From an uncultured Prevotellaceae bacterium (GTDB lineage Bacteria > Bacteroidota > Bacteroidia > Bacteroidales > Bacteroidaceae), in assembly GCA_947305005.1 (NCBI GenBank), contig CAMZCM010000019.1, positions 1-45,544 on the forward strand: 45,544 nt of DNA, given 5' to 3'. Positions 1-9,941 of the stretch are shown here, piece after piece. The position numbers and the translations under genes were made by a program. The notes below the pieces were generated by a model. The model did not search any database and had not been told where the DNA came from. It saw only the letters and a program-made list of their open reading frames with translations. Every line of letters begins with the position of its first letter. Positions within the stretch are counted from its first letter, which is position 1.

Positions 1-53
1 GCAACGAGTTTGGCGCGCTTGACCTCGCGGGCCTTCATTGATTCTTTTGCCAT
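1..53 (-). CDS. rpsN: 30S ribosomal protein S14, N-terminal fragment
   Basis: Only the first 17 codons lie in the window; the gene runs off the left edge. The reverse strand reads MAKESMKAREVKRAKLV from an ATG at 53, a typical S14 start. It follows rplE by 6 nt, the standard spc-operon order L5 then S14, which supports the call despite the short length. The zinc-binding or zinc-free type cannot be told from this fragment, although the MAKESMKARE start fits the form without the zinc motif. Confidence 0.85.
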   Translation of the reverse strand, partial: MAKESMKAREVKRAKLV

Positions 54-59
54 ATTTGT

Positions 60-614
60 TTAATCTTTAGCGTTCTTGAAGGGAAGACCGAATTCCTTAA
101 GCAGAGCGTAGCCCTCTTCATCGGTCTTTGCCGTGGTCACGAAAGTGATGTTCATACCGACGATACGGTCGATGGCATCAATGTTGATCTCGGGGAAGAT
201 AATCTGCTCCTGAATGCCGAGGGTGTAGTTACCACGGCCGTCGAGCTTGCTCTCGATACCCTTGAAGTCGCGGATACGGGGCAGAGCCACTTTCACGAGC
301 TTCTCCAGGAACTCATACATGCGCTCACGACGCAGAGTCACCATCACACCGATAGGCATCTTCTTACGAAGCTTGAAGTTAGCCACGTCCTTCTTGGAAA
401 CAGTAGCAACAGCCTTCTGGCCAGTGATAGCAGTGAGCTCGTTCATTGCCACTTCGATAATCTTCTTGTCGGCGGTAGCGATACCCAAGCCCTGATTGAT
501 AACAATCTTCTTCAGGACAGGAATCTGCATAGCGGAAGTATAGCCGAACTTTTCTTTCAATGCGGGAGCGATGCGTTCTGCATACTCCTGCTTCAGTCTT
601 GCTGTATTTGCCAT
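60..614 (-). CDS. rplE: 50S ribosomal protein L5
   Basis: L5 is part of the central protuberance of the large subunit and binds 5S rRNA. The 184-residue length matches the family (about 180). The N-terminal stretch with [11 protein letters not shown] followed by KIVINQGLG, and the later RIRDFKGI and [16 protein letters not shown] motifs, are the usual L5 signatures. The start ATG overlaps the stop of rplX by one base (TAATG), so the two are probably translationally coupled. It is part of the single-direction ribosomal operon. Confidence 0.97.
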   Translation of the reverse strand: MANTARLKQEYAERIAPALKEKFGYTSAMQIPVLKKIVINQGLGIATADKKIIEVAMNELTAITGQKAVATVSKKDVANFKLRKKMPIGVMVTLRRERMYEFLEKLVKVALPRIRDFKGIESKLDGRGNYTLGIQEQIIFPEINIDAIDRIVGMNITFVTTAKTDEEGYALLKEFGLPFKNAKD

Positions 615-934
615 TACTTAATCTCCTCTCCTGATTTTTTTGCATAACGGACAAGCTTGCCCTCTGCGTTTAACTTACGACCAATGCGGGTTGCCTTACC
701 AGACTTGGGATCCACCACATTCAAGTTAGAGATGTGGATGGGGGCTTCCTGCTTCACGATGCCACCCTGAGGGTTCTTGGCGCTGGGCTTCTGGCTCTTG
801 GAGACCATGTTCTGGCCTTCCACGATAGCCCTCTGCTCCTTGACGAACACCTTCAGCACCTTGCCAGTCTGACCTTTGCTGTTACCAGCGAGGATCATCA
901 CGGTGTCGCCTTTCTTAATATGTAACTTTGCCAT
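614..934 (-). CDS. rplX: 50S ribosomal protein L24
   Basis: L24 is an early assembly protein of the large subunit. At 106 residues it has the family length. A KOW motif occupies about residues 4-32 ([20 protein letters not shown]). The central part, with [20 protein letters not shown] and [12 protein letters not shown], is the conserved rRNA-binding region. It lies 24 nt after rplN and overlaps rplE by one base. Confidence 0.97.
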   Translation of the reverse strand: MAKLHIKKGDTVMILAGNSKGQTGKVLKVFVKEQRAIVEGQNMVSKSQKPSAKNPQGGIVKQEAPIHISNLNVVDPKSGKATRIGRKLNAEGKLVRYAKKSGEEIK

Positions 935-958
935 TACTGTAAATGAATCTTTAGATGA

Positions 959-1324
959 TTAAAGTACCTCGGGTGCGAGTGATACCACCTTCATATTGGC
1001 AGCGCGCAACTCACGGGCCACAGGACCGAAGATACGACTACCGCGAAGCTCACCAGCATTGTTCAACAGTACGCAAGCGTTGTCGTCGAAACGGATATAG
1101 GAACCGTCAGCACGACGGACTTCCTTATTTGTACGGACGATCAAAGCTTTCGACACAGCACCCTTTTTAATATCACTTGAAGGGATGACGCTCTTCACAG
1201 AGACGACGATGACATCCCCTACTGTTGCATAACGGCGACGTGTGCCACCCAGCACGCGGATGCAGAGGCACTCTTTAGCACCGCTGTTATCTGCAACGAC
1301 TAATCTAGATTCTGCCTGTATCAT
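959..1324 (-). CDS. rplN: 50S ribosomal protein L14
   Basis: L14 is a large-subunit protein at the interface with 16S rRNA helix 14. The product is 121 residues, the exact family size. It begins [18 protein letters not shown], the diagnostic L14 opening, and contains [12 protein letters not shown] and the C-terminal [11 protein letters not shown]. It sits 2 nt after rpsQ, consistent with the spc operon order S17-L14-L24-L5. Confidence 0.98.
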   Translation of the reverse strand: MIQAESRLVVADNSGAKECLCIRVLGGTRRRYATVGDVIVVSVKSVIPSSDIKKGAVSKALIVRTNKEVRRADGSYIRFDDNACVLLNNAGELRGSRIFGPVARELRAANMKVVSLAPEVL

Positions 1325-1326
1325 AA

Positions 1327-1584
1327 TTACTTAGCTCTTTCTACGATTTCTACTACTCTCCATCTCTTGGTTTTGCTCAGGGGACGGGTTTCCATGATGA
1401 GAACGGTGTCACCTTTGTGGCAGTCGTTCTTCTCGTCGTGAGCATGGTACTTCTTCGTCTTCTGGACGAACTTACCATAAATCGGGTGTCTTTCCTTATA
1501 TTTGGCAGCCACTACAATGGTCTTATCCATCTTGTCGCTGACGACCACACCGGTTCTTGTCTTTCTTAAGTTTCTAACTTCCAT
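1327..1584 (-). CDS. rpsQ: 30S ribosomal protein S17
   Basis: S17 is a primary 16S rRNA binder with an OB fold. I place the start at the ATG at 1584 ([15 protein letters not shown], 85 residues), because S17 normally begins with a short ME-R-N-LRK segment; an upstream in-frame ATG at 1596 would add four residues. The [11 protein letters not shown] and [19 protein letters not shown] stretches are family hallmarks. It lies between rpmC and rplN. Confidence 0.96.
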   Translation of the reverse strand: MEVRNLRKTRTGVVVSDKMDKTIVVAAKYKERHPIYGKFVQKTKKYHAHDEKNDCHKGDTVLIMETRPLSKTKRWRVVEIVERAK

Positions 1585-1598
1585 GTTTAAGACCATTA

Positions 1599-1793
1599 TT
1601 AATTAGCGTTCTTTTTCTCCGTGAGAATCGTCATCATACGAGCGATATCACGACGGGCCTTCTTGATTTCGGAAGGATTCTCCAGAGGAGAGACGGCGTG
1701 GTTCAGCAACATTTGATTGTACTGGGCTTTTGCCGTTTCAATCTTTTCGGCAAGCTCCTCAACGGAGAGGGCTCTTACTTCTGCAGTCTTCAT
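1599..1793 (-). CDS. rpmC: 50S ribosomal protein L29
   Basis: L29 lies at the exit of the peptide tunnel, near the docking site of nascent-chain factors. The ATG at 1793 gives 64 residues starting [18 protein letters not shown], the normal family size. An in-frame TTG two codons upstream is less likely to be the start. The helical hairpin composition with [15 protein letters not shown] matches L29. It starts just after the rplP stop. Confidence 0.96.
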   Translation of the reverse strand: MKTAEVRALSVEELAEKIETAKAQYNQMLLNHAVSPLENPSEIKKARRDIARMMTILTEKKNAN

Positions 1794-1795
1794 AA

Positions 1796-2221
1796 TCAAG
1801 CGTTTTTGTCGTAATCTCGTCTAACAATAAACTTAGTTGTCACGGGAAGCTTCTGAGCAGCGAGGCGCAGAGCTTCTTTAGCTGTCTCATAGGGAACACC
1901 TTCTACTTCGAAGATGACACGACCCGGGGTGATGGGGAACACGTATCCTACGGGATCACCCTTACCTTTACCCATACGTACATCAGCAGGCTTCTTGGTG
2001 ATAGGTTTGTCCGGGAAGATGCGAATCCACACCTGACCTTCACGTTGCATATAGCGCGTTACGGCCACACGGGCTGCCTCAATCTGACGACCGGTAATCC
2101 AGTGTGTATCAAGGCTCTTAATACCGAACGATCCGAAAGCAAGCTGATTGCCGCGCTGTGCGTTGCCTTTGCAACGACCTTTTTGCGGTCTTCTATATTT
2201 AGTTCTTTTCGGCTGTAACAT
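1796..2221 (-). CDS. rplP: 50S ribosomal protein L16
   Basis: L16 contacts the A-site tRNA and 23S helices 38 and 89. At 141 residues it has family length. It begins [19 protein letters not shown] and carries [20 protein letters not shown] followed by [11 protein letters not shown], the conserved L16 core. The Arg at the position of the usual 3-hydroxylation site (around residue 81) cannot be judged by eye. It follows rpsC by 21 nt and precedes rpmC. Confidence 0.98.
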   Translation of the reverse strand: MLQPKRTKYRRPQKGRCKGNAQRGNQLAFGSFGIKSLDTHWITGRQIEAARVAVTRYMQREGQVWIRIFPDKPITKKPADVRMGKGKGDPVGYVFPITPGRVIFEVEGVPYETAKEALRLAAQKLPVTTKFIVRRDYDKNA

Positions 2222-2242
2222 AATTACGTTCTTTCAGTTGGT

Positions 2243-2974
2243 TTAACGATTGTTGTTGCGTGCACGGCGGGGGCGACGACCTCCACGTTCGTTACCGCCG
2301 AAGCGGCCATTGTCCTTCTGCTGTGCAAAGTTCGGAGCGAGATCCTTCTTGCCATAGACTTCACCACGGCAGATCCACACCTTGATACCGAGCAGACCAA
2401 CCTTTGTCAGCGCTTCAGTCTGGCAGTAGTCGATGTCAGCACGGAATGTGTGCAGCGGAGTACGACCTTCCTTGAACATCTCGGAGCGAGCGATTTCAGC
2501 ACCGTTCAGACGGCCGGAGATCTGCACCTTGATGCCTTCTGCGCCAGCGCGCATCGTGTTAGCGATAGCCATCTTGATAGCACGACGGTAAGCAATCTTA
2601 CCTTCTACTTGCTTAGCGATGTTAGCGCCGACGATGTTAGCGTCCAAATCGGGTTTCTTCACTTCGAAGATGTTGATCTGGATGTCCTTATCCGTGATCT
2701 TCTTCAGTTCTTTCTTAAGTGCATCTACTTTCTCGCCGCCCTTACCAATGATCAGACCCGGACGTGATGTACAGATGGTGATGGTCACAAGCTTCAGAGT
2801 GCGCTCGATGACGATGCGAGAGATGTTAGCATCGCCGAGGCGAACCATCAGATACTTGCGGATTTTGCTATCTTCGAGAATGGACTCGCCGAAGTCTTTG
2901 CCACCATACCAATTGGAATCCCAACCACGGACGATGCCGAGACGGTTGCTGATAGGATTAACTTTCTGTCCCAT
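2243..2974 (-). CDS. rpsC: 30S ribosomal protein S3
   Basis: S3 forms part of the mRNA entry tunnel of the small subunit. The product is 243 residues, beginning [21 protein letters not shown] type II KH domain is marked by [18 protein letters not shown] (GKGG loop), and the C-terminal domain carries [20 protein letters not shown] and GVKVW-type motifs (here [10 protein letters not shown]). The basic, glycine- and arginine-rich tail is normal for the phylum. It follows rplV by 11 nt. Confidence 0.98.
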   Translation of the reverse strand: MGQKVNPISNRLGIVRGWDSNWYGGKDFGESILEDSKIRKYLMVRLGDANISRIVIERTLKLVTITICTSRPGLIIGKGGEKVDALKKELKKITDKDIQINIFEVKKPDLDANIVGANIAKQVEGKIAYRRAIKMAIANTMRAGAEGIKVQISGRLNGAEIARSEMFKEGRTPLHTFRADIDYCQTEALTKVGLLGIKVWICRGEVYGKKDLAPNFAQQKDNGRFGGNERGGRRPRRARNNNR

Positions 2975-2985
2975 ACTTCTTTCGA

Positions 2986-3384
2986 TTAATCATTAGTTTT
3001 AGTGTCAACGAACAAAGTGACATGGTTGCTACGCTTGCGAATACGGTAGCCACGGCCCTGAGGAGCCGGACGCATACGCTTGAGGGTAGCGCCCTCGTCG
3101 ACGAATACTCTCGATACGATCAGTTCGCCATCCTCGGCTTTGCGATCGTTCTTCTGTTCCCAGTTGGCAATCGCTGAACGGAGGAGTTTCTCCACGTCAG
3201 CAGCTGCAGCCTTCTTGTTGAAGTGCAGGGTAGCCAAAGCGCGGTTCACCTCCATGCCGCGAATCAAATCCACCACATAACGCATCTTACGCGGGGAGGA
3301 AGGCACGCTCTTGGCCTTGGCAAAATACTGGGTCTTCAGTGCAGCCTTTCTTGCTTCAGCTGCCAGTCTTTTTCTTTTTCCCAT
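2986..3384 (-). CDS. rplV: 50S ribosomal protein L22
   Basis: L22 lines the exit tunnel of the large subunit. The 132-residue product has the core [20 protein letters not shown] and the C-terminal hook ending [12 protein letters not shown] lysine-rich N-terminal extension ([16 protein letters not shown]) precedes the core, as is usual in Bacteroidetes. It lies between rpsS and rpsC in the S10 operon order. Confidence 0.97.
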   Translation of the reverse strand: MGKRKRLAAEARKAALKTQYFAKAKSVPSSPRKMRYVVDLIRGMEVNRALATLHFNKKAAAADVEKLLRSAIANWEQKNDRKAEDGELIVSRVFVDEGATLKRMRPAPQGRGYRIRKRSNHVTLFVDTKTND

Positions 3385-3429
3385 TATATTATTACTCTAT
3401 TATTCTGGTTGTTGAATCCGAGGTCCTGT

Positions 3430-3699
3430 TTACTTCTTCTTCTGACCAGCATGGCCGCCGAACTTGCGGGTGGGAGCGAACTCGCCCAGCTTGTGTCCTA
3501 CCATGTTTTCAGTGACATACACAGGAATGAACTTGTTTCCGTTGTGAACGGCGATCGTGTGACCGACGAAGTCGGGGCTGATCATTGAAGCGCGAGCCCA
3601 AGTCTTCACGACATTCTTCTTGCCGCTCTCGTTCATGGCGAGTACCTTTTTCTCAAGGCTAACTGCGATGTATGGACCTTTTTTAAGTGAACGACTCAT
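3430..3699 (-). CDS. rpsS: 30S ribosomal protein S19
   Basis: S19 is in the head of the small subunit, close to S13. The 89-residue product starts [19 protein letters not shown] and contains [24 protein letters not shown] (read in two parts: [16 protein letters not shown], then IAVHNGNK) and the C-terminal [15 protein letters not shown]. All are strict family signatures. It follows rplB by 23 nt. Confidence 0.98.
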   Translation of the reverse strand: MSRSLKKGPYIAVSLEKKVLAMNESGKKNVVKTWARASMISPDFVGHTIAVHNGNKFIPVYVTENMVGHKLGEFAPTRKFGGHAGQKKK

Positions 3700-3722
3700 A
3701 ATTTCTCTTCAATTAACTGTGA

Positions 3723-4550
3723 TTACTTTTTATTGGCTCTTTCAATGATGTACTTATTCGACTGCTTCTTCGGAGCACGAGTCTTGAGACCCTTAGCGTA
3801 GAGGCCCTTACGTGAACGGGGATGTCCACCACTTTGACGGCCTTCACCACCACCCATCGGGTGATCGTGCGGGTTCATGACAACACCACGGTTGTGAGGA
3901 CGACGACCGAGCCAACGGCTACGACCGGCCTTACCGGAGCTTTCCAGAGCATGGTCGCTGTTACCTACGCTACCGATAGTAGCCTTGCAGGCGCTGAGGA
4001 TCTTGCGTGTTTCGCCAGAGGGCAACTTAATGACGCAATAGCGACCTTCACGAGAAGTTAATTGAGCGAAGTTACCTGCGGAACGAACCAACAGAGCGCC
4101 CTGACCAGGACGAAGCTCGATGTTGTGGATCACCGTACCTACGGGAATGTTCTGCAAGGGAAGAGCGTTACCGACCTCGGGAGCTGCCTCGGCGCCAGAC
4201 ATCAGAGTCATGCCGACCTGCAGGCCGTTGGGAGCAATGATATAACGCTTCTCACCGTCAGCATAGAAGAGCAGAGCGATACGAGCCGAACGGTTCGGAT
4301 CGTACTCAATGGTCTTCACAACTGCGGGAACACCATCTTTCTCTCTCTTGAAGTCGATGAAGCGGAACTTACGCTTGTGGCCACCGCCGATATAGCGGAC
4401 CGTCATCTTACCGACGTTGTTACGGCCACCCGTGGAACGCTTACCGAATGTAAGAGATTTTTCAGGTACAGATGCAGTAATCTCTTCGAATGTACCTATA
4501 ATCTTGTGTCTTTGGCCCGGTGTTGTGGGCTTTAATTTACGTACTGCCAT
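3723..4550 (-). CDS. rplB: 50S ribosomal protein L2
   Basis: L2 is needed for subunit association and peptidyl transferase assembly. The 275-residue product has the OB/SH3 core and the C-terminal signature [19 protein letters not shown], including the conserved histidine next to the peptidyl transferase centre. It starts [16 protein letters not shown], the standard L2 opening. It follows rplW by 6 nt. Confidence 0.99.
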   Translation of the reverse strand: MAVRKLKPTTPGQRHKIIGTFEEITASVPEKSLTFGKRSTGGRNNVGKMTVRYIGGGHKRKFRFIDFKREKDGVPAVVKTIEYDPNRSARIALLFYADGEKRYIIAPNGLQVGMTLMSGAEAAPEVGNALPLQNIPVGTVIHNIELRPGQGALLVRSAGNFAQLTSREGRYCVIKLPSGETRKILSACKATIGSVGNSDHALESSGKAGRSRWLGRRPHNRGVVMNPHDHPMGGGEGRQSGGHPRSRKGLYAKGLKTRAPKKQSNKYIIERANKK

Positions 4551-4556
4551 CTTTCT

Positions 4557-4847
4557 TTAAATGTTACTGTAGAAATCGATTGTCTCGCCCTCTTTGAGCG
4601 TGACGATAGCCTTTTTGAAGGCATTGGTACGACCTTTGATCAAGCCTGCCTTCGTGTAGCGGGTCTTATTCTTACCTGCATAGCGGCAAGTGCTGATGCC
4701 GGTCACTGTCACGTTGTACAGTGCCTCGATCTCGTTCTTGATCTCGACCTTATTGGCCTCAGGACGGACGATGAAGCCGAACTTGTTCTGCTTCTCCGTG
4801 ATATTGGTCATCTTCTCAGTGACCAGGGGTTTGATTATATATCCCAT
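4557..4847 (-). CDS. rplW: 50S ribosomal protein L23
   Basis: L23 is at the exit tunnel and serves as the docking site for trigger factor and SRP. At 96 residues it matches the family. It begins MGYIIKPLVTEKMTNITEKQ, with the usual I-x-P-x-VTEK motif, and carries the C-terminal AIVTLKEGETIDFY. It lies between rplD and rplB. Confidence 0.97.
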   Translation of the reverse strand: MGYIIKPLVTEKMTNITEKQNKFGFIVRPEANKVEIKNEIEALYNVTVTGISTCRYAGKNKTRYTKAGLIKGRTNAFKKAIVTLKEGETIDFYSNI

Positions 4848-4861
4848 AACTGTCTTGCCCG

Positions 4862-5491
4862 TTACTTGTTAAGATTATCACCGATGACGCTGATTGCACC
4901 CTCTGTGAGCACAAGTACGTCTGCGTCGAGCACTTTGTAGGTGTTCAGCGCAGAAGCAGCCATTACATTGGCCTTCTCGATATTTCGAGCTGACAAATAT
5001 ACTGCTTTATCGCAACCTGGCAAAACGAACAGGGCCTTCTTACCGTCAACTTTAAGATTATTTATGACTTCGATGAAGCTTTTTGTCTTCGGAGCCTCGA
5101 AAGTGAAGTCTTCAACCACCAAAATAGCGTTCTCCTGAGCCTTGTAACTCAGAGCGCTCTTACGAGCGAGACGACGCACTTTTTTGTTGAGTTTGAAGCC
5201 ATAATCGCGGGGCTGGGGACCGAATACGCGAGCACCACCAACGAGCACGGGTGAGTTGATGTCACCACGACGTGCACCGCCGCCGCCCTTCTGGCGACCG
5301 AGCTTGCGGGTTGAACCGCTGATTTCAGAACGCTCCTTGGACTTAGCAGTACCCTGGCGCTGGTTAGCGAGGAAGAGCTTGACATCGAGATAGATTGCAT
5401 GGTCATTAGGCTCAATGCCGTAAACCGCATCGTCGAGGACGACCTTACGACCGGTGTCCTGACCTTTGATATTCAATACACTGACTTCCAT
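4862..5491 (-). CDS. rplD: 50S ribosomal protein L4
   Basis: L4 has an internal loop that reaches the exit tunnel. The 209-residue product contains the loop signature [19 protein letters not shown] with the following [18 protein letters not shown]. In some bacteria L4 also autoregulates the S10 operon; nothing in this sequence shows that it does so here. It follows rplC directly (1-nt gap). Confidence 0.98.
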   Translation of the reverse strand: MEVSVLNIKGQDTGRKVVLDDAVYGIEPNDHAIYLDVKLFLANQRQGTAKSKERSEISGSTRKLGRQKGGGGARRGDINSPVLVGGARVFGPQPRDYGFKLNKKVRRLARKSALSYKAQENAILVVEDFTFEAPKTKSFIEVINNLKVDGKKALFVLPGCDKAVYLSARNIEKANVMAASALNTYKVLDADVLVLTEGAISVIGDNLNK

Positions 5492-5492
5492 C

Positions 5493-6107
5493 TTACTTAA
5501 TAACGCTTACGATTGAACCTTTGAAACCCGGAATACTACCCTTGATAAGGAGCAGATTGTGTTCGGGAATCACCTTTAACACTTGCAGGTTGTGCGTTGT
5601 CACGCGGGCGTTGCCCATCTGACCACCCATGCGCAGGCCCTTGAAGACCTTTGCGGGATAGGAGCAGGCACCGATAGAACCCGGCTTGCGCAGACGGTCG
5701 TCCTGACCGTGTGTGCTCTGGCCTACACCGCCGAAGCCATGACGCTTCACGACACCCTGGAAACCTTTACCTTTGCTCGTACCGATCACGTCAACATAAG
5801 TTGCGTCAGCGAAGATATCCACGGTGACGGTGTCACCCAGATTTACCTCTTCAAAACCTGTGAACTCGGCCAAGTGGCGCTTGGGAGTAGTACCGCTCTT
5901 AGCGAAGTGTCCGAGCATGGGCTTGGTGGTATTCTTCTCCTTAGCCTCCTCGAAACCGAGCTGAACAGCAGCATAGCCGTCCTTCTCGACGCTCTTGATC
6001 TGGGTAACTACGCAAGGACCTAATTCGATAACAGTGCACGGTACATTCTTACCGTCGGCACTGAAAACGGAAGTCATTCCGATTTTCTTTCCTAATAATC
6101 CTGGCAT
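5493..6107 (-). CDS. rplC: 50S ribosomal protein L3
   Basis: L3 sits close to the peptidyl transferase centre. The 204-residue product starts [20 protein letters not shown] and contains [20 protein letters not shown] and [18 protein letters not shown], both strict L3 motifs. It is separated from the upstream rpsJ by 74 nt that contain short tandem repeats (see the repeat entry). Confidence 0.98.
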   Translation of the reverse strand: MPGLLGKKIGMTSVFSADGKNVPCTVIELGPCVVTQIKSVEKDGYAAVQLGFEEAKEKNTTKPMLGHFAKSGTTPKRHLAEFTGFEEVNLGDTVTVDIFADATYVDVIGTSKGKGFQGVVKRHGFGGVGQSTHGQDDRLRKPGSIGACSYPAKVFKGLRMGGQMGNARVTTHNLQVLKVIPEHNLLLIKGSIPGFKGSIVSVIK

Positions 6108-6124
6108 TTCTAAAAATTTTATGA

Positions 6125-6180
6125 TTGATTTGAATAGAAGCTATAGATGCTATAGATACTATAGATACTTAAGCTATTGT
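6125..6180. repeat. Short tandem repeat between rpsJ and rplC
   Basis: The 74-nt gap between rpsJ and rplC contains several near copies of ACTATAGAT/GCTATAGAT spaced about ten bases apart. There is no stable hairpin beyond the AT-rich units themselves. It is a local simple repeat in the leader of rplC; any regulatory role would be a guess. Confidence 0.6.
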
Positions 6181-6181
6181 A

Positions 6182-6487
6182 TTACACTTTGATCTCAACT
6201 TCCACGCCGCTGGGCAACTCTAACTTCATCAGAGCATCCACGGTCTGAGCAGTGCTGCTGTAGATGTCAATGAGGCGCTTGTAGTTGCTGAGCTGGAACT
6301 GCTCGCGAGCCTTCTTGTTGACGAAGGTTGAACGGTTAACAGTGAAGATACGCTTGTGGGTGGGGAGGGGTATAGGACCGCTCACTATAGCACCTGTAGC
6401 CTTCACAGTCTTCACGATTTTCTCTGCGGACTTATCCACGAGATTGTGGTCGTAGGACTTCAGTTTGATTCTGATCTTTTGACTCAT
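6182..6487 (-). CDS. rpsJ: 30S ribosomal protein S10
   Basis: S10 is in the head of the small subunit; it also acts as NusE in antitermination complexes. The 101-residue product begins [20 protein letters not shown] and has [20 protein letters not shown], both hallmark S10 stretches. It lies directly after fusA without a tuf gene in between, unlike the enterobacterial str operon. Confidence 0.98.
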   Translation of the reverse strand: MSQKIRIKLKSYDHNLVDKSAEKIVKTVKATGAIVSGPIPLPTHKRIFTVNRSTFVNKKAREQFQLSNYKRLIDIYSSTAQTVDALMKLELPSGVEVEIKV

Positions 6488-6543
6488 GATGTTAATTTAC
6501 AATTTTAGGATTTACAATTTACTTTTATTATTTGAGGGTGGTT

Positions 6544-6575
6544 GGGCTGCCGAAGAGTCATTTGCTCGGCAGCCC
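6544..6575 (-). terminator. Hairpin between fusA and rpsJ, possible attenuator
   Basis: GGGCTGCCGA (6544-6553) and TCGGCAGCCC (6566-6575) form a perfect 10-bp GC-rich stem with a 12-nt loop, 17 nt after the fusA stop. No strong U tract follows on the minus strand, so it may be a partial terminator, an mRNA processing site or a 3' stabiliser rather than a full stop, since the ribosomal genes downstream must be expressed. Confidence 0.6.
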
Positions 6576-6591
6576 CCTGCCCTATTTTCTT

Positions 6592-8709
6592 TTAGACGAG
6601 GTCAACACGGCCCTTGATTTCCTCAAGCACAGCCTTAGCGATGCTGGAAGATACAGGAGCGTGGTGATCGTAGGTCATGCTGGAGGTAGCACGTCCGGAA
6701 GTGATGGTACGCAGCGCCGTCACATAACCGAACATCTCACCCAGAGGAACCATAGCCTTCACGATACGAGCACCGCTGCGGCTGGTATCCATACCCTCGA
6801 CCTGGCCACGACGCTTGTTCAGGTCACCGATGACATCACCCATGTTCTCCTCAGGTGTTACCACCTCGAGTTTCATGATGGGCTCCATCAGTACGGGCTT
6901 AGCCTGTGAGCAAGCGTTCTTGTAAGCCTGGATAGCGCAGATCTCGAAGGAGAGCTGGTCAGAGTCAACGGGGTGGAAGGAACCATCCACGAGTTCGACC
7001 TTCAAGCTGTCCATGGGGAAGCCACCGAGGATACCATTCTTCATGGCGCTCTCGAAGCCCTTCTGTACAGCGGGGATGAACTCCTTAGGAATGTTACCGC
7101 CAGTGACGCTGTTGATGAACTGCAGGCCTGTACCTTCGAAGTCATCGTCGATAGGACCAACGTTCACGATGATGTCAGCGAACTTACCGCGACCACCAGA
7201 CTGCTTCTTATAAACCTCGCGGAGGTTCACAGTGCGGGTGATAGCTTCCTTATAGTTCACCTGGGGCTTACCCTGGTTGCACTCAACCTTGAACTCACGC
7301 TTCAGACGGTCAATGATGATATCGAGGTGCAGCTCACCCATACCGCTGATGACAGTCTGGCCGCTCTGCTCGTCGGTGCGAACGGTGAAGGTGGGATCCT
7401 CTTCTGCCAGCTTGGCAAGACCATTGCTGAGCTTGTCGAGGTCCTTCTGCGTCTTGGGCTCCACAGCGATACCGATCACGGGATCGGGGAAGTCCATGCT
7501 CTCCAGCACGATGGGTGCATCCTCATCGCAGAGGGTATCACCGGTGCGGATATCCTTGAAGCCTACGCCGGCACCGATATCACCAGCGCCGATGATCTCA
7601 ACGGGATTCTGGTGGTTAGAGTGCATCTGGAACAGACGGCTCACACGCTCCTTCTTACCGGAACGAGTGTTGTAGATGTAGCTACCAGCCTCTACCTTAC
7701 CAGAATAAACACGGATAAAGGTCAAGCGGCCCACATACGGGTCGGTAGCAATCTTGAAGGCCAGAGCAGAAGTCTTCTCGTCCTCGCTGGGCTTACGATC
7801 TTCCTCTTCGCCGGTGTCAGGATTTGTACCAACAACATTGGGAGTATCCAGCGGGCTGGGCAGGAATGCGCAGACATAGTCAAGCAGTGTCTGAACGCCC
7901 TTGTTCTTGAAGGAAGAACCGCAGAGCATAGGAGTAATCTCCATGCTGACGGTAGCAGCACGCAAAGCTGCGAGGATTTCCTCCTCGGTGATGGTGTTGG
8001 GATCGTCGAAGAACTTCTCCATGAGAGCCTCGTCGTACTCAGCAACCGTTTCCAGCATCTTGTCGCGCCACTCCTGAGCCTCGTCCATCATGTTAGCAGG
8101 AATCTCCTCCACGCTGTACTCAGCGCCCATTGTCTCATCGTGCCACAGGATAGCCTTCATCTTGACGAGGTCAACCACGCCCTTGAAGTTCTCCTCAGCG
8201 CCGATGGGGATCACCACGGGCACAGCCTTAGCGCCGAGGGTGTCCTTCATCTGACGAACGACCTCGAAGAAGTCAGCACCGCTACGGTCCATCTTGTTCA
8301 CATAGCCGATACGGGGAACGTTGTACTTGTCAGCCTGACGCCATACGGTCTCAGACTGAGGTTCCACGCCACCTACGGCGCAGTAAGCTGCCACGGCACC
8401 GTCAAGCACACGCAGAGAACGCTCCACCTCAGCGGTGAAATCGACGTGTCCCGGAGTGTCAATCAAATTGATCTTGTACTTGTTACCGTTCCAGTTCCAA
8501 TAAGTTGTTGTAGCAGCGGAGGTGATGGTGATACCGCGCTCCTGTTCCTGGGCCATCCAGTCCATGGTAGCAGCACCGTCGTGCACCTCACCAATCTTAT
8601 GAGTCAGACCCGTATAGAAGAGGATACGCTCAGACGTAGTCGTCTTACCAGCATCGATGTGTGCCATGATGCCGATGTTACGAGTCAAATGCAAATCTTG
8701 TTTTGCCAT
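6592..8709 (-). CDS. fusA: Elongation factor G
   Basis: EF-G is the GTPase that drives ribosomal translocation. The 705-residue product shows all the G motifs: G1 [10 protein letters not shown] (near residue 16), G2 RGITI, G3 DTPGHVDF, G4 NKMD, G5 region CGSSFKNKG. Domains II to V follow, including the domain [10 protein letters not shown] stretch. Length is normal for the main EF-G. It lies between rpsG and rpsJ, as in the str operon. No resistance-type changes can be judged by eye. Confidence 0.99.
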   Translation of the reverse strand: MAKQDLHLTRNIGIMAHIDAGKTTTSERILFYTGLTHKIGEVHDGAATMDWMAQEQERGITITSAATTTYWNWNGNKYKINLIDTPGHVDFTAEVERSLRVLDGAVAAYCAVGGVEPQSETVWRQADKYNVPRIGYVNKMDRSGADFFEVVRQMKDTLGAKAVPVVIPIGAEENFKGVVDLVKMKAILWHDETMGAEYSVEEIPANMMDEAQEWRDKMLETVAEYDEALMEKFFDDPNTITEEEILAALRAATVSMEITPMLCGSSFKNKGVQTLLDYVCAFLPSPLDTPNVVGTNPDTGEEEDRKPSEDEKTSALAFKIATDPYVGRLTFIRVYSGKVEAGSYIYNTRSGKKERVSRLFQMHSNHQNPVEIIGAGDIGAGVGFKDIRTGDTLCDEDAPIVLESMDFPDPVIGIAVEPKTQKDLDKLSNGLAKLAEEDPTFTVRTDEQSGQTVISGMGELHLDIIIDRLKREFKVECNQGKPQVNYKEAITRTVNLREVYKKQSGGRGKFADIIVNVGPIDDDFEGTGLQFINSVTGGNIPKEFIPAVQKGFESAMKNGILGGFPMDSLKVELVDGSFHPVDSDQLSFEICAIQAYKNACSQAKPVLMEPIMKLEVVTPEENMGDVIGDLNKRRGQVEGMDTSRSGARIVKAMVPLGEMFGYVTALRTITSGRATSSMTYDHHAPVSSSIAKAVLEEIKGRVDLV

Positions 8710-8745
8710 TCTCTTGTTACCTTGAAATTAATCAACCTTAAATGA

Positions 8746-9222
8746 TCAGAAGCGGAAGTGTGCGAATGCACGGTTAGCCTCAGCCATGCGGTGCATGTCC
8801 TCCTTACGCTTGAATGCGCCACCCTGTTCATTGTAGGCATCCATAATCTCAGCGGCCAGTTTGTCGGCCATGGTCTTACCGCCACGCTTGCGGGCAAACA
8901 GGATGAGGTTCTTCATAGACACACTCTCCTTACGGCTCGGACGGATCTCCGTAGGAACCTGGAAGGTGGCACCACCGATACGGCGGCTCTTAACCTCAAC
9001 TTGGGGGGTGACTTTTTGCAGAGCCTCTTTCCAGATCTCGAGAGAAGTCTTCTCCTCGCTCTGCATCTTAGTATTTACAATCTCGAGAGCATCATAGAAG
9101 ATCTTGTAAGAGATGCTCTTCTTGCCGTCATACATCAAGTGGTTGACGAACTTTGACACCTTCACGTCGCCATACACGGGATCAGGAAGGACCAGTCTTT
9201 TCTTTGGTTTTGCTTTACGCAT
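8746..9222 (-). CDS. rpsG: 30S ribosomal protein S7
   Basis: S7 starts assembly of the small-subunit head and contacts E-site tRNA. I choose the ATG at 9222 ([15 protein letters not shown], 158 residues) over an upstream in-frame start that would add 17 unusual residues; family members start this way and are about 158 long. Signatures include [19 protein letters not shown] and [20 protein letters not shown]. The gene lies between rpsL and fusA. Confidence 0.97.
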   Translation of the reverse strand: MRKAKPKKRLVLPDPVYGDVKVSKFVNHLMYDGKKSISYKIFYDALEIVNTKMQSEEKTSLEIWKEALQKVTPQVEVKSRRIGGATFQVPTEIRPSRKESVSMKNLILFARKRGGKTMADKLAAEIMDAYNEQGGAFKRKEDMHRMAEANRAFAHFRF

Positions 9223-9342
9223 TGTTTTGTGAGTTTTGTTTGTTTGGCTGTATTCGTTTGTTATCTTCAACACTGCTCCGCCTCATCACGAGGGTTGCAG
9301 CATTTACTCAACCGCGTTTATACAACACAAAACAGGTTTTAA

Positions 9343-9726
9343 TTACTTCTTAGCGGCTTTAGGACGCTTTGCACCATACTTGGAACGACGCTGTGTGCGG
9401 TTGGCAACACCGGCGGTATCGAGTGTTCCGCGAACGATGTGGTAACGTACACCAGGGAGGTCCTTCACACGACCGCCGCGCACCAGCACGATGCTGTGCT
9501 CCTGCAGGTTGTGGCCCTCTCCGGGAATGTAGCTGTTAACTTCTTTTGAGTTGGTAAGGCGCACACGCGCTACCTTACGCATGGCGGAGTTAGGTTTCTT
9601 AGGCGTTGTCGTATAGACACGAACGCAAACGCCACGACGCTGGGGACAGCTGTCCAGAGCGGGGCTCTTGCTCTTGTCTTCGAGCGCCTTGCGACCTTTC
9701 CGCACCAATTGTTGGATTGTAGGCAT
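9343..9726 (-). CDS. rpsL: 30S ribosomal protein S12
   Basis: S12 lines the decoding centre. The 127-residue product begins [20 protein letters not shown] and contains [20 protein letters not shown] and [18 protein letters not shown]. The lysines at the two classical streptomycin-resistance sites (in [11 protein letters not shown] and GRVKDLPGV) are the wild-type residue. A good Bacteroidetes promoter lies about 100 nt upstream, so rpsL may begin a transcription unit. Confidence 0.98.
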   Translation of the reverse strand: MPTIQQLVRKGRKALEDKSKSPALDSCPQRRGVCVRVYTTTPKKPNSAMRKVARVRLTNSKEVNSYIPGEGHNLQEHSIVLVRGGRVKDLPGVRYHIVRGTLDTAGVANRTQRRSKYGAKRPKAAKK

Positions 9727-9798
9727 TGTTTTTTGTTTTTAATTATATTATTATTGTGTAATTATCAAGTCAAATTTGCGCCGAGGCACAACACAAAC

Positions 9799-9813
9799 GG
9801 GCATATTTTGCCC
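9799..9813 (-). promoter_or_regulatory. Small hairpin in the rpsL 5' leader
   Basis: GGGCA and TGCCC enclose a 5-nt AT loop just inside the expected transcription start of the rpsL unit. The 5' leader of roughly 90 nt could hold a translational control site, but no known ribosomal-protein-binding fold was recognised. Confidence 0.35.
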
Positions 9814-9823
9814 ATTCGGGCTG

Positions 9824-9853
9824 CAAAGGTAGGCAAAAAGTAGCAAATGACAA
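9824..9853 (-). promoter_or_regulatory. Promoter of the rpsL-rpsG-fusA unit
   Basis: On the minus strand the sequence reads TTG, 19 nt, then TACCTTTG, an almost exact match to the Bacteroidetes sigma factor consensus TTTG-N19-TAnnTTTG. It lies 98 nt upstream of the rpsL start. The -33 part touches the base of the terminator hairpin after the DUF3467 gene, so the two signals share DNA. Confidence 0.75.
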
Positions 9854-9887
9854 TGCCCTCAGAGCCTCAAAATCGCTCCAAGGGCAT
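9853..9887 (-). terminator. Terminator after the DUF3467 gene
   Basis: ATGCCCTCAGAGC (9853-9865) and GCTCCAAGGGCAT (9875-9887) pair over 13 positions with two G-U wobbles in the RNA and a 9-nt loop. A T-rich run follows on the minus strand. It lies 55 nt after the DUF3467 stop and would separate that gene from rpsL. Confidence 0.65.
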
Positions 9888-9941
9888 CATAAGACCCTAA
9901 AAAGTTAAAGATTTAAGAAAGTTTAACCTTCTAGCAGCAGT

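Noticed and set aside
6973..8745. Long plus-strand open frame (590 codons) opposite fusA
   Set aside because: It mirrors the codon structure of fusA, has a low-complexity His/Leu/Val-rich product and no recognisable domain; fusA is certain on the other strand.
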